Assembly (NCBI GenBank): GCA_013359255.1
Contig: JABWCF010000009.1
Location: 62,001 to 126,000 of the forward strand
Source: Flavobacteriales bacterium
Lineage (GTDB): Bacteria; Bacteroidota; Bacteroidia; Flavobacteriales_E; Vicingaceae
Direction of reading: 5' to 3'
Length of the DNA: 64,000 bases
In this document: one piece after another, positions 14,536 through 23,209 of the stretch
How the letters are laid out: every line of letters starts with the position of its first letter
Position numbering within the stretch: position 1 is the stretch's first letter
The notes under the pieces: generated by a model
Told to the model about the DNA's origin: nothing
The model's input: the letters and a program-made list of their open reading frames with translations, nothing else
Databases searched by the model: none
Made by a program: the position numbers and the translations under genes

Positions 14536-15703
14536 GCGAAAAAAACTTTTTTTTCTGCTTTCTCGTGTTCCCTACCCACTCGAAAAAGGGGATAAACTAA
14601 GAGCTTTTCATCAAATTAAAGAATTGTCGGTACAGTACGATATTTATTTGTGTGCCTTATCCGACAAAGCAGTTCATGCGGATGCCCCGAACATTCTGAA
14701 TTTATATTGCAAAGAGATTTTTATTATAAAAATTTCAAAAGCGGCCATTCTGTTTAATTTAATAAGAAATTTATTTTTCAGTAAACTCCCCTTACAGGTA
14801 GCCTATTTTTACTTTCCTTTTGCAAAAAACAAAATAGAAGAACGCTTAAACCAAATAAAACCCGATCATATCTTTTGTCAATTGGTAAGAATGAGTGAAT
14901 ATGTGAAAGATCTTAGCATACCTAAAACCATAGATTATATGGATGCCCTATCAAGAGGCATGGAAAGAAGAGTAAACAAAGCCCCCTTTTATCTGAAACC
15001 ATTATTGAGAATAGAAACCCGCAGATTGAAACTATACGAGCATGATATTTTTGGATTTTTCGAAAACCGAATGATTATTTCTGAGCAAGACAGAAACCTG
15101 ATAGTACACCCCGAAAATTATAAAATACATATAATAGAAAACGGAGTAGATGCCGAGCATTTTACTCCAAAAGAAAAAAGTGTAAAAAAATATCAGCTTA
15201 TTTTTTCGGGCAACATGTCATACCCTCCTAATATCGATGCTGCAAAGTACTTGGTAAAAGAAATAATGCCCTTGGTTTGGAAAATAAAACCCAATGTAAA
15301 AGTGGCTATTGCCGGAGCTAATCCTACGGCAGAAATTAAAAAACTACAATCGCCATTTGTTGAAATTACAGGTTGGGTAGAAAATATGGCCGATTATTAC
15401 AATGCATCTGAAATTTTTGTTGCTCCCATGCAATTAGGCAGCGGATTGCAAAATAAATTATTAGAAGCTATGGCCGTGGGTATTCCGTGTATTACTTCCG
15501 ATTTAGTAAACAATGCTCTTGGCGCCCAGCAAAATAAAGAAATACTTATAGCCCAAACAACCCAAGAATTTGCTGAAAAAATATTACTTCTTCTCGAAAA
15601 CAAATCGGTTTATTATACTATTGCAAACAACGGTCGCACATTTATACTTTCTACCTATAGCTGGAAAAAAGCCACAGAAAAAATGGCTTGCTTAATGAAT
15701 TAA
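14528..15703 (+). CDS. GT4-type glycosyltransferase (TIGR03087-like)
   Basis: 391 residues, GT-B fold. N-terminal LLSRVPYPLEKGDKLRAFHQ resembles the TIGR03087/Stp1 group. Donor domain motifs FSGNMSYPPNIDAAKYL, PMQLGSGLQNKLLEAMAVG and CITSDLVNNALGA are visible. It overlaps the previous glycosyltransferase by 8 bp. Length is normal for the family. Likely works with its neighbour in assembly of one glycan, as shown by the shared operon with LptG. Confidence 0.88.
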   Translation: MNKRKKLFFLLSRVPYPLEKGDKLRAFHQIKELSVQYDIYLCALSDKAVHADAPNILNLYCKEIFIIKISKAAILFNLIRNLFFSKLPLQVAYFYFPFAKNKIEERLNQIKPDHIFCQLVRMSEYVKDLSIPKTIDYMDALSRGMERRVNKAPFYLKPLLRIETRRLKLYEHDIFGFFENRMIISEQDRNLIVHPENYKIHIIENGVDAEHFTPKEKSVKKYQLIFSGNMSYPPNIDAAKYLVKEIMPLVWKIKPNVKVAIAGANPTAEIKKLQSPFVEITGWVENMADYYNASEIFVAPMQLGSGLQNKLLEAMAVGIPCITSDLVNNALGAQQNKEILIAQTTQEFAEKILLLLENKSVYYTIANNGRTFILSTYSWKKATEKMACLMN

Positions 15704-15890
15704 TTCAAGAATTTAATTTCATTATTTGTACTGTATACAAGGAATTATTTTTTTTGCACAACTATTTAATTTTCTTACTTTTACATGAACATTACAAATT
15801 TTTTTTCGTCTGAAAAAACAAGTTCATACTTCATCTTATACACCATCTGTTTTAAAAATCAAAAAACAGATTGCCGATAAAGATTTACTG

Positions 15891-16952
15891 ATGAGGGAAC
15901 TAAAAAAACAAATCACAGAACTTAAAAAATTTAAAACTGTTGCCAAAGATAACGAGTCGAAATACCGATCCTTGTTTGAAATGTCGGACGATGCTATTTT
16001 AGTTATTGAAGACCATACGTTTGTAGAATGTAATAAGGCGGTGGTAAAAATGCTTGGATATAAAAATAAAGAAGAATTACTCAATACCCACCCTTCAGAA
16101 TTATCGCCAGAAAAACAACCCGATGGCAGATACTCATACGAAAAAGCACAAGAAATGATGGCACTTGCCATACAAAATGGCAGTCATCATTTTGAATGGA
16201 TACACACCAGAGCCAACGGAGAAAATTTTCCGGTAGAGGTATGGTTATCTTCTTTCAAGTTTAAAGGCAAAACACTTATTAATACCATTTGGCGAGATTT
16301 AACAGAAAAGAAAAAAGCAGAACAAACCATTTTAAAAAATATTGAAGAAAAAGAAACTCTGTTAAAAGAAATACACCACAGAGTAAAAAACAATTTACAA
16401 ATTATTAGTAGCTTGTTAAACTTGCAGGCCAACAGTGTAAACGATGCTTTTGTTACCAATATTCTAAACCAAAGTAAAGCCCGCATAGAATCTATGTGCA
16501 AGGTACACGAAATGCTTTACAAATCAGAAAATTTTTCTAAAATCAATTATCATCAGTATCTTTTAGAGCTGGTATCCAAACTTATTCATAACGTAAAAGG
16601 AGAAAAGAACAATGTTACCATAGACATTAAGGTTACTGAAAATTTTAATATAAATACAGCGATTCCACTTGGACTTATTATTAACGAAATAATAACCAAT
16701 ACACTTAAATATGGAATTACAGGAAACTCTAATGGAAAAATATACATCCACATAAATAAAGTTCCGAACAATCAATACACCATGCTTATTGGTGATAACG
16801 GGAAAGGATTTCCGAAAACCATTTCTATTTCTAACAGCAACACACTCGGGTTTCAGCTCATTGCGAGCCTTACAGAACAATTAAATGGCAACATTAAAAG
16901 AAACCTTAATAAAAATGGAACTCATTACATCATTACATTTGAAGCCATTTAA
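15891..16952 (+). CDS. PAS-domain sensor histidine kinase (HisKA_2 family)
   Basis: 353 residues from ATG 15891. A PAS domain (about 20-140: YRSLFEMSDDAILVIEDHTF, IWRDLTEKKKAEQ) precedes a HisKA_2 H-box (LKEIHHRVKNNLQIISSLL, phospho-acceptor His) and an ATPase domain with N-box LIINEIITNTLKYG and G-box GDNGKGFP. No membrane helix, so cytosolic sensing. The frame is open upstream to 15789 and reads as a coiled-coil-like lysine-rich stretch; a T8 run at 15799-15806 separates it from an ATG at 15785, so the true N-terminus may be longer. No response regulator is adjacent. Confidence 0.9.
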   Translation: MRELKKQITELKKFKTVAKDNESKYRSLFEMSDDAILVIEDHTFVECNKAVVKMLGYKNKEELLNTHPSELSPEKQPDGRYSYEKAQEMMALAIQNGSHHFEWIHTRANGENFPVEVWLSSFKFKGKTLINTIWRDLTEKKKAEQTILKNIEEKETLLKEIHHRVKNNLQIISSLLNLQANSVNDAFVTNILNQSKARIESMCKVHEMLYKSENFSKINYHQYLLELVSKLIHNVKGEKNNVTIDIKVTENFNINTAIPLGLIINEIITNTLKYGITGNSNGKIYIHINKVPNNQYTMLIGDNGKGFPKTISISNSNTLGFQLIASLTEQLNGNIKRNLNKNGTHYIITFEAI

Positions 16953-16953
16953 T

Positions 16954-17343
16954 ATGGAAAAATTTTTTCTGTTTTTGGTATTTTATAGCCTTCTTTTACT
17001 TACCACTTCATGCAAAGTGCAAAAAAAAGAGAATATACCTCTACGAGAGAAAGACCCGAATAATCCTTACACCACCTGCGAACTAATAGAAATAGCTTTT
17101 GAAAATAAAATAGGTAAAATACAACCATATAAGGAATATTATTTACGCTGCTCCATTCAAGACTATTTTATAAAATTGTGCGAAAGTTCTGTAAAATCTG
17201 ATGAGTTGAAACCCTTCCTAAATAAAGGAATTACGGTAGAGATGGAAATAAAAGAAGGTTTATGGGATAAATGTAATTCCGATTTAGAACAGGTTCAAAG
17301 CAGAACAGGTAAATATGTGGTAATAAAAAGAATTATCAAATAG
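16954..17343 (+). CDS. Small putative lipoprotein
   Basis: 129 residues from ATG 16954, directly behind the kinase stop (1-bp gap). N-terminal signal peptide with lipobox LLLTTSC (Cys about residue 21). The mature part contains several cysteines (CELIE, RCSIQ, LCES, KCNSD), which could form disulfides after export. The upstream in-frame ATG at 16885 is rejected because it would lie inside the kinase and mask the signal peptide. Family not recognised. Confidence 0.7.
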   Translation: MEKFFLFLVFYSLLLLTTSCKVQKKENIPLREKDPNNPYTTCELIEIAFENKIGKIQPYKEYYLRCSIQDYFIKLCESSVKSDELKPFLNKGITVEMEIKEGLWDKCNSDLEQVQSRTGKYVVIKRIIK

Positions 17344-17383
17344 TTTTCTGCCCTAATGCTTTTTTATTACAAGAAAATAAAAT

Positions 17384-18808
17384 CTATTTTTCTATTGTTC
17401 TTACAAGCACCTTAGCCTCAAGCATATCATTTATAGCATATTTTACACCTTCTCTTCCAAGCCCCGAATCTTTAATTCCTCCGTAGGGCATGTGATCGGC
17501 ACGAAATGTTGGTACATCATTTATTATAACTCCTCCAACTTTTAACCGATTAAAAGCAATATCTATTTCGCTCTGCGAATCGGTAAAAAGACCTGCCTGC
17601 AAGCCAAAAGAGGAATGATTTACTTCACTTACAGCCTGCATAAATGAAGAATATTTTTCTATTATCACAACCGGACCAAATACTTCGCAGCTATTTACTT
17701 TCATTGATGCATGGGTATCGGTAAGTACAGTTGGTTCCATAAAATTACCCCTGCGCTTACCTCCACATAGCAACTTAGCCCCTTGCAAAACCGCTTCGTT
17801 AACCCATTCTTCTACTCTTACTGCATTCGCTTCGTCTATCATACACGAAATTTCCGTTTCGGAATTCTCCGGACTTCCCTGTTTTAATGATTTAACTTTT
17901 TCAATAAACTGTTCCGTAAATGTATCAAATAGGGTTTCGTGTAAATATATACGTTGTGTATGTATACAAACCTGACCTGAATATGCAAAGGCTCCGTTTA
18001 CACACTTCGATAATGCGGCATTTAAGTGAGCTGATGGGCTAATAATTACTCCGGCATTACCACCCAGTTCCAACACTACCTTTTTCTTTCCGGCTATTGC
18101 TTTCATTGCCCACCCAGCCTTTGGCGAGCCCGTAAAACTTAATAATTTAATTCGATTGTCTGCAATTAAAGGTGCTGCCACATCATGTGTTGTAGGTAAA
18201 ACAGAAAATATGGCTTTGGGTAATTCAGTTTGGTGAATAATTTCAGCTAATTCCAAGGCAGAAATTGGAGTGCGTAAATCGGGTTTTATAATAATAGGAC
18301 AACCTGCTGAAATAGCAGGAGCAACTTTATGAGCAAGCAAATTCAGAGGGAAATTAAATGGGGTAATGCCTGAAACAACACCCACCGGAAAATATTTTAC
18401 CCAAGCCTCCTTGTTATCTAATCCGGGTTGCCAATCTATAGAAAGATATTCTTTAGGTAATCGTTTGCATTCTTCGGCTGCTATTAAAAACGTAAATGCC
18501 GCTCGTTGCACTTCAGAAATTGCATATTTGTAGGGTTTTGCACTTTCGGCCGAAATTATTTTTGCCAAATAGTCGGCTTTCTTATTGATTTCGTTTGAAA
18601 TAAACATTAATGCATTGTACCGCAAATAAGTGGGTATAAGTGAACACTCTTCCTCTATTTGTTGAGCCTTATAAATAGCTTCCTCCACCTGCTCTGCTGA
18701 GGCCAAATAAGTGTGTGCAATATTCTTTGAATTGTATGGATTTTTAATTTCAATTTCTTGTGAACTTGAAACCCAACTTCCGGATAAGTAAATTTGATAA
18801 GTTTTCAT
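17384..18808 (-). CDS. NAD(P)-dependent aldehyde dehydrogenase family protein
   Basis: 474 residues, full family length. Rossmann region GVVSGITPFNFPLNLLAHKV and FTGSPKAGWAM, catalytic base Glu in VVLELGGNAG and nucleophilic Cys in AYSGQVCIHTQRIY; the C-terminal MPYGGIKDSGLGREG loop is also typical. The overall pattern is closest to succinate-semialdehyde, lactaldehyde or non-phosphorylating glyceraldehyde-3-phosphate dehydrogenases; a narrower call is not safe. It is preceded on the minus strand by the terminator at 18824-18841 and so is a separate unit from the HMA genes. Confidence 0.9.
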   Translation of the reverse strand: MKTYQIYLSGSWVSSSQEIEIKNPYNSKNIAHTYLASAEQVEEAIYKAQQIEEECSLIPTYLRYNALMFISNEINKKADYLAKIISAESAKPYKYAISEVQRAAFTFLIAAEECKRLPKEYLSIDWQPGLDNKEAWVKYFPVGVVSGITPFNFPLNLLAHKVAPAISAGCPIIIKPDLRTPISALELAEIIHQTELPKAIFSVLPTTHDVAAPLIADNRIKLLSFTGSPKAGWAMKAIAGKKKVVLELGGNAGVIISPSAHLNAALSKCVNGAFAYSGQVCIHTQRIYLHETLFDTFTEQFIEKVKSLKQGSPENSETEISCMIDEANAVRVEEWVNEAVLQGAKLLCGGKRRGNFMEPTVLTDTHASMKVNSCEVFGPVVIIEKYSSFMQAVSEVNHSSFGLQAGLFTDSQSEIDIAFNRLKVGGVIINDVPTFRADHMPYGGIKDSGLGREGVKYAINDMLEAKVLVRTIEK

Positions 18809-18823
18809 TTCTTAAAATAAAAA

Positions 18824-18841
18824 AAGCGGCAAAAGCCGCTT
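18824..18841 (-). terminator. Intrinsic terminator of the HMA gene pair
   Basis: AAGCGGC and GCCGCTT flank a 4-nt loop; on the minus strand the stem is followed by TTTTTTTATTTTA. It ends transcription of the two heavy-metal genes before the aldehyde dehydrogenase start. Confidence 0.8.
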
Positions 18842-18862
18842 CAATATTAATCATTATAAAAA

Positions 18863-19351
18863 TTACCCTGCAATATTATTCAGAATATAACTTAACAAAA
18901 GTGGCAAAATAAATTCTGTTTTTGGTTTTGTGCCGTCAAATCCACCCATTTTTTCTGTTGTATTTGCCGAACTTACTATTTTGGCCGTATCCGCACTGGC
19001 AGGCACGGCATTTTCGGAGACTACGGTGGCGGTGTATTGGCCCTCGTTTATATCTTCTATCAGTGCAATAATATCGCGTTCTTCAAGCTTCGATTTATCG
19101 TAAATAACGGTTGCACTTTCTGATTCAAAATCTACTTCACAACTTACAATACCATTTACAGTACTCAATTCCTTTTCTATTCCTTTGGCACACCCACTGG
19201 CACATACCATTCCTTCTACTGCAAGATGCAATGTTGCCCTATTCTCAGTAGCTACTTCTGTTTTCTGAATTTCAGCCTCTTGCTTGGGACTGCATGATAA
19301 ACTAAATAAAAGAGCAGATGCAATGAAGATAGCAACGATTTTTACTTTCAT
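18863..19351 (-). CDS. Lipoprotein with heavy-metal-associated (HMA) domain
   Basis: 162 residues. Signal peptide with lipobox LLFSLSC (Cys about residue 20), then an HMA ferredoxin-like domain (about 40-112). The metal site reads GMVCASGCAKGI, a CxxxC spacing instead of the canonical CxxC; I recall similar forms in Bacteroidota but cannot verify it here. After the domain comes a low-complexity linker (about 113-150) and a hydrophobic C-terminus. It likely binds copper or another soft metal in the periplasm. It starts 2 bp after the small HMA chaperone gene, in one operon, and is ended by a clear terminator. Confidence 0.85.
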   Translation of the reverse strand: MKVKIVAIFIASALLFSLSCSPKQEAEIQKTEVATENRATLHLAVEGMVCASGCAKGIEKELSTVNGIVSCEVDFESESATVIYDKSKLEERDIIALIEDINEGQYTATVVSENAVPASADTAKIVSSANTTEKMGGFDGTKPKTEFILPLLLSYILNNIAG

Positions 19352-19353
19352 AC

Positions 19354-19563
19354 TTATTTGGTTTTAAATATTTCTGATTGGTTTATTACCGATTTTATGA
19401 TGTCAAGTGAAGTTACTTTTTCGTCAAACTTCACAGAGGCTTGTTTCTCAATTAAATTAACCTCTGCCTGTATCACTCCGGTTTGTTTTTCTATAATATT
19501 TTTTACTTGTTGTACGCAATGCCCACAACTCATTCCCTCTATATACAATGTTTCTTGTAACAC
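19354..19563 (-). CDS. HMA-domain copper chaperone (CopZ-like)
   Basis: 69 residues, one complete HMA domain βαββαβ with canonical metal site GMSCGHCVQQV near residue 10 and no signal peptide, so cytosolic. CopZ-type proteins deliver Cu(I) to P-type ATPases; none is in the window. It is followed after 2 bp by the HMA lipoprotein, so the operon pairs a cytosolic and an exported HMA protein. Confidence 0.88.
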   Translation of the reverse strand: MLQETLYIEGMSCGHCVQQVKNIIEKQTGVIQAEVNLIEKQASVKFDEKVTSLDIIKSVINQSEIFKTK

Positions 19564-19646
19564 AGACCAAAATTAATAATTTTTGGTTTAATCTTGCACC
19601 GGGTAATTCTTTAAAAAAAGTTAAATCTGCTATAATTCTATTTATT

Positions 19647-20519
19647 GTGCTATCAAACAAAAAATGGCAACTTTTTATACTGTTTGTGCTTGCGTTTATT
19701 TGGGGCAGTTCTTTTATTTTAATGAAACGGGGCATGGAGGTTTATTCAGCCAACCAAGTAGCTTCGCTAAGAATTTTTATCGCTTTTATTTCTCTGTTTC
19801 CTTTTTTTATAAAATATCTTCGTGCCGTAGATAAAAAGAAAATTCCTTTTTTCGTGATAGTGGGCTTATTTGGAAATGGAATTCCTGCCTTTTTATTTAC
19901 TTCTGCTCAAACGGGTATAAGCAGCTCTTTATCGGGAATGCTCAATTCGCTTACTCCTTTGTTTACCATACTTATTGGAGCCTTATTTTTTAAAACACAC
20001 GTTACATTTGCTAAAATAATTGGCGTTGTGCTTGGTTTAATTGGTGCAGTGGGCCTAATATGGGCCGGAGGGATTGAGCATTTTGGTAACAACCTTCTTT
20101 ATGGCTTACTGGTAATTGCCGCCACTTTGTGCTACGCCATTAGTGTAAATACAATTAAAACCCATCTTCAGCAAACCGATGCTATGATTGTTACTTCTAT
20201 GGCCTTTTTTTTTATTGGAATTCCCATTGGCACTTACCTTTTTACAACTGATTTTATTGCCGTAACCAAAAACAACCCACATGCCGCTTCTGCCCTAGGT
20301 TACATTTTTATACTCTCTACCATAGGCACCTCACTCGCTGTACTTGTATTTAACTTCTTAATTAAACACACTTCGGCAGTTTTCGCCTCATCGGTTACCT
20401 ACTTAATCCCCATAACAGCTATTTTTTGGGGTTGGCTTGATGGAGAAAGCCTGAATCTACTTCACTTATTATTTATTACCCTTATTCTATTCGCTGTTTA
20501 CATGGTAAATAAAAAGTAA
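19647..20519 (+). CDS. EamA/DMT-family transporter
   Basis: About 290 residues with ten transmembrane helices in two EamA repeats: FVLAFIWGSSFILMKRG near the N-terminus, FTSAQTGISSSLSGMLNSL at the end of the first half, GTSLAVLVFNFLIKHTSA in the second. Start chosen at GTG 19647, just before the first helix; an ATG at 19548 would add a 33-residue tail and overlap the divergent HMA gene start. Likely drug/metabolite export; substrate unknown. Confidence 0.85.
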   Translation: MLSNKKWQLFILFVLAFIWGSSFILMKRGMEVYSANQVASLRIFIAFISLFPFFIKYLRAVDKKKIPFFVIVGLFGNGIPAFLFTSAQTGISSSLSGMLNSLTPLFTILIGALFFKTHVTFAKIIGVVLGLIGAVGLIWAGGIEHFGNNLLYGLLVIAATLCYAISVNTIKTHLQQTDAMIVTSMAFFFIGIPIGTYLFTTDFIAVTKNNPHAASALGYIFILSTIGTSLAVLVFNFLIKHTSAVFASSVTYLIPITAIFWGWLDGESLNLLHLLFITLILFAVYMVNKK

Positions 20520-20529
20520 AAGACCTTTA

Positions 20530-21027
20530 TTAGGGTTCTAACACCCTTATACAAGTACCTTTTTTACTTAAATAATACACCTTGTAACTGTACGGATTTA
20601 TGGCAAGATAAACCGATGCCGGAATATTGGTTAACAAACCACTAACACCCCACACCTTTGCAAAAGTGCTTGCTTTATTAAATGCTTCTATAGAAGGGTA
20701 TTTAATGAAAAAGTAAGAGGAAGAGCCCACACAATATGCCAATAAAATAAACTTAACGAAATCTAATTTTCTAACCGACAGAGTATTCATGCTTTCAAAA
20801 TATACCGTATCCCTTCGGGTAATCATAAAATCTTCTTCAATTATACTAACCTTTGTTTTGATTTCTTTGCTTTCTCCTTTCAACGAATATTTAATTTTTT
20901 TGCCCGATTTTATTTTTACCATAATCTGAGAAGAAAGACTATCATACAGCATCAATTGTTTTTCCTGAGAATATAATAGCCTACAAATTAACACGGTAAG
21001 CAGCAACGCAATTAACCTTAACATCAT
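20530..21027 (-). CDS. Hypothetical exported membrane-anchored protein
   Basis: 165 residues. N-terminal signal peptide (LIALLLTVLICRLLYSQEKQ), a β-rich middle part with repeated short strands (about 25-85), then one or two hydrophobic segments (about 90-150). No recognised motif. It lies alone between the EamA gene and the divergent rplU promoter. Outline similar to other short Bacteroidota proteins with a β-domain followed by membrane segments, such as the one at 40539-41165, though sequences do not clearly match. Confidence 0.6.
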   Translation of the reverse strand: MMLRLIALLLTVLICRLLYSQEKQLMLYDSLSSQIMVKIKSGKKIKYSLKGESKEIKTKVSIIEEDFMITRRDTVYFESMNTLSVRKLDFVKFILLAYCVGSSSYFFIKYPSIEAFNKASTFAKVWGVSGLLTNIPASVYLAINPYSYKVYYLSKKGTCIRVLEP

Positions 21028-21065
21028 GAGGCGAAAGTAATATTTACAATTTTATTACATAATAC

Positions 21066-21095
21066 TTGCAACAATAAAAATCTTTTGTAACTTCG
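21066..21095 (+). promoter_or_regulatory. rplU promoter
   Basis: TTG (21066-21068) and TAACTTCG (21088-21095) lie 19 nt apart, one mismatch from the TTG-N19-TAnnTTTG consensus, about 30 bp before the L21 start. It drives the ribosomal-protein pair. Confidence 0.65.
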
Positions 21096-21124
21096 CAACC
21101 CATTTAATATTTATACAACACATT

Positions 21125-21541
21125 ATGTATGCAATCGTTGACATAGCCGGGCAACAATTTAAAGTTGAAAAAAATCAACAGCTTTTTGTGCACCGCTTAG
21201 AAGGTGAAGAGGGCTCTAAAGTTGAGTTTAATCAAGTTCTTTTGATTGATGACAAAGGAAAAATAAAAGTAGGCACCCCTGCGTTAGAGGGCGCTTTGGT
21301 TTCGGCTAAAATTGTAGAACACCTTAAAGGAGACAAAGTAATTGTTTTTAGGAAAAAAAGAAGAAAAGGCTACAAAGTAAGAAACGGACACCGCCAGTAT
21401 TTAACCAAGATACAAATAGAGGCTATTTCGGAAAGTGGTGGCAAAAAAACAAAAACAGCTGCTACCGAAAATGTGGCAAATGAAGAAGTGGCAACAGCTC
21501 CAAAAACGAAACGTAGCACAAAAAAAACAACAGAAGAATAA
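21125..21541 (+). CDS. rplU: Ribosomal protein bL21
   Basis: 138 residues. The L21 core (about 1-103: MYAIVDIAGQQFKVEKNQQL, VIVFRKKRRKGYKVRNGHRQ) is followed by a 35-residue lysine/threonine/alanine-rich tail (KKTKTAATENVANEE...), an extension seen in many Bacteroidota. It binds 23S rRNA in the large subunit. Followed after 21 bp by rpmA, the usual bL21-bL27 order. Confidence 0.97.
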   Translation: MYAIVDIAGQQFKVEKNQQLFVHRLEGEEGSKVEFNQVLLIDDKGKIKVGTPALEGALVSAKIVEHLKGDKVIVFRKKRRKGYKVRNGHRQYLTKIQIEAISESGGKKTKTAATENVANEEVATAPKTKRSTKKTTEE

Positions 21542-21562
21542 CTTTTAAGTAAATTATAAATT

Positions 21563-21823
21563 ATGGCACATAAAAAAGGAGCCGGGAGTAGTAAAAACGG
21601 ACGTGAATCGGAAAGTAAACGCCTAGGTATTAAAATATTTGGCGGACAAGAAGTAAAAGCCGGAAATATTATCGTTCGTCAACGTGGCACAAAGCACCAT
21701 CCGGGCGAAAATGTAGGTTTAGGTAAAGACCATACCATCTTTGCATTATCAGACGGAAAAGTTCTTTTTAAGAAAAAAAAGGATAACCGTTCTTATGTTT
21801 CGGTTATACCGGCTCAGGCTTAA
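21563..21823 (+). CDS. rpmA: Ribosomal protein bL27
   Basis: 86 residues, starting [20 protein letters not shown] and containing [20 protein letters not shown], the conserved bL27 core near the peptidyl-transferase centre. There is no Firmicutes-type cleaved N-terminal extension. It is in one operon with rplU and is ended by the terminator at 21846. Confidence 0.97.
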   Translation: MAHKKGAGSSKNGRESESKRLGIKIFGGQEVKAGNIIVRQRGTKHHPGENVGLGKDHTIFALSDGKVLFKKKKDNRSYVSVIPAQA

Positions 21824-21845
21824 TCATCGTCTTTAATATTTTTAT

Positions 21846-21883
21846 ACTCCTGCTATAACTTGTATGGCAGGAGTTTTTTTTTA
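21846..21883 (+). terminator. Intrinsic terminator of rplU-rpmA
   Basis: ACTCCTGC (21846-21853) pairs with GCAGGAGT (21867-21874) and is followed by nine T's. It closes the L21-L27 operon. Confidence 0.85.
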
Positions 21884-21903
21884 CACACTTCGCTATATTC
21901 TAT

Positions 21904-21911
21904 TAAATTTG
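21904..21911 (+). promoter_or_regulatory. -7 box of serS
   Basis: TAAATTTG matches the TAnnTTTG consensus 21 bp before the serS ATG. The -33 element is not clear. Its position shows that an upstream in-frame start at 21860 is not used. Confidence 0.5.
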
Positions 21912-21931
21912 TACTCCTTAAATATATCTAT

Positions 21932-23203
21932 ATGTTAACCCTTTCGTACCTGAGAGAAAATACTAATGACGCCATAGAAAGGCTCTCCAAAAGAAATATT
22001 GAAGCCTCTCCATTATTAAACAAAGTGCTTGAATTGGACAGTGAAAGAAAAAATAAGCAAACTGAAATGGATAATTTGCTTGCAGAAGCAAACTTGTTGG
22101 CCAAACAAATAGGCCTATTGATAAAAGAAAACAAAACACAAGAAGCTAATAAAAACAAAGAAAGGACTATCCTTTTAAAAAACAATACGCAAGAGCTGAA
22201 AACAAAGATTACAGAACTAGAAGAAGAAATAAAATCTCTTTTATACACCCTGCCAAACACCCCACACCATTCGGTTCCTAAAGGAAAAACAGCCGATGAT
22301 AACGAAATAGTTTTTACCTCAGGTAATGTTCCTCAACTACCCGAAGAAGCACTTGCCCACTGGGATTTGGCATCTAAATACAATCTTATCGATTTTGAAT
22401 TGGGAAATAAAATTACCGGAGCCGGATTTCCTGTTTATACAGGAAAAGGAGCAAAGTTGCAAAGAGCATTAATTAGTTTTTTCTTAGACGAAGCCATCAA
22501 AGCCGGTTACTCTGAAGTAATACCTCCATTAATGGTTAATGAAGCTTCCGGCTATGGTACCGGGCAGTTACCCGATAAAGAAGGGCAGATGTACCACGCT
22601 GCCACTGATAATTTTTACCTGATTCCAACAGCCGAAGTGCCCATTACCAACATCTACCGCGATGTAATTCTCAAAGAAAACGAATTACCCATTAAAAAGG
22701 TTGGCTACACTCCTTGTTTTAGAAGAGAAGCCGGATCATACGGAAAAGATGTTAGAGGACTAAACCGCTTACACCAATTCGATAAAGTAGAAATTGTACA
22801 AATCGCAAATCCCGAAAATTCTTATACTATTTTACAAGAAATGGTAGAACATGTAAAAGGTTTATTAACCAAGCTAGAACTACCCTTTAGAACATTAAAA
22901 CTTTGCGGAGGCGATATGGGCTTTACTTCAGCATTAACATATGATATGGAAGTATTTTCCGCTGCACAAAAAAAATGGCTCGAAGTAAGTTCTATTTCTA
23001 ATTTCGAAACCTTTCAGGCTAACCGACTAAAATTACGATTCAAAGATAAAACAGGAAAAACTCAATTGGCACACACCCTTAACGGTAGTGCGTTGGCATT
23101 ACCCCGAATTGTTGCCGCTCTGCTGGAAAATAACCAAACTCCCAACGGTATTAAAATTCCCTCGCACCTTGTACCATACACAGGCTTCGAACTAATAAAT
23201 TAA
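21932..23203 (+). CDS. serS: Seryl-tRNA synthetase
   Basis: 423 residues from ATG 21932. The N-terminal antiparallel coiled-coil arm (about 30-110) contacts the long variable arm of tRNA-Ser. The class II core carries TAEVPITNIYRD, motif 2 FRREAGSYGKD, and motif 3 NGSALALPRIVAALLENNQ. It activates serine with ATP and charges tRNA-Ser. An in-frame upstream start at 21860 is rejected because it would fall inside the preceding terminator and before the -7 box. Confidence 0.97.
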   Translation: MLTLSYLRENTNDAIERLSKRNIEASPLLNKVLELDSERKNKQTEMDNLLAEANLLAKQIGLLIKENKTQEANKNKERTILLKNNTQELKTKITELEEEIKSLLYTLPNTPHHSVPKGKTADDNEIVFTSGNVPQLPEEALAHWDLASKYNLIDFELGNKITGAGFPVYTGKGAKLQRALISFFLDEAIKAGYSEVIPPLMVNEASGYGTGQLPDKEGQMYHAATDNFYLIPTAEVPITNIYRDVILKENELPIKKVGYTPCFRREAGSYGKDVRGLNRLHQFDKVEIVQIANPENSYTILQEMVEHVKGLLTKLELPFRTLKLCGGDMGFTSALTYDMEVFSAAQKKWLEVSSISNFETFQANRLKLRFKDKTGKTQLAHTLNGSALALPRIVAALLENNQTPNGIKIPSHLVPYTGFELIN

Positions 23204-23209
23204 ATTAAA

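Noticed and set aside
21860-21931. Longer N-terminus for SerS
   Set aside because: It would start inside the rpmA terminator and upstream of the serS -7 box; SerS begins at MLTLSYLREN.
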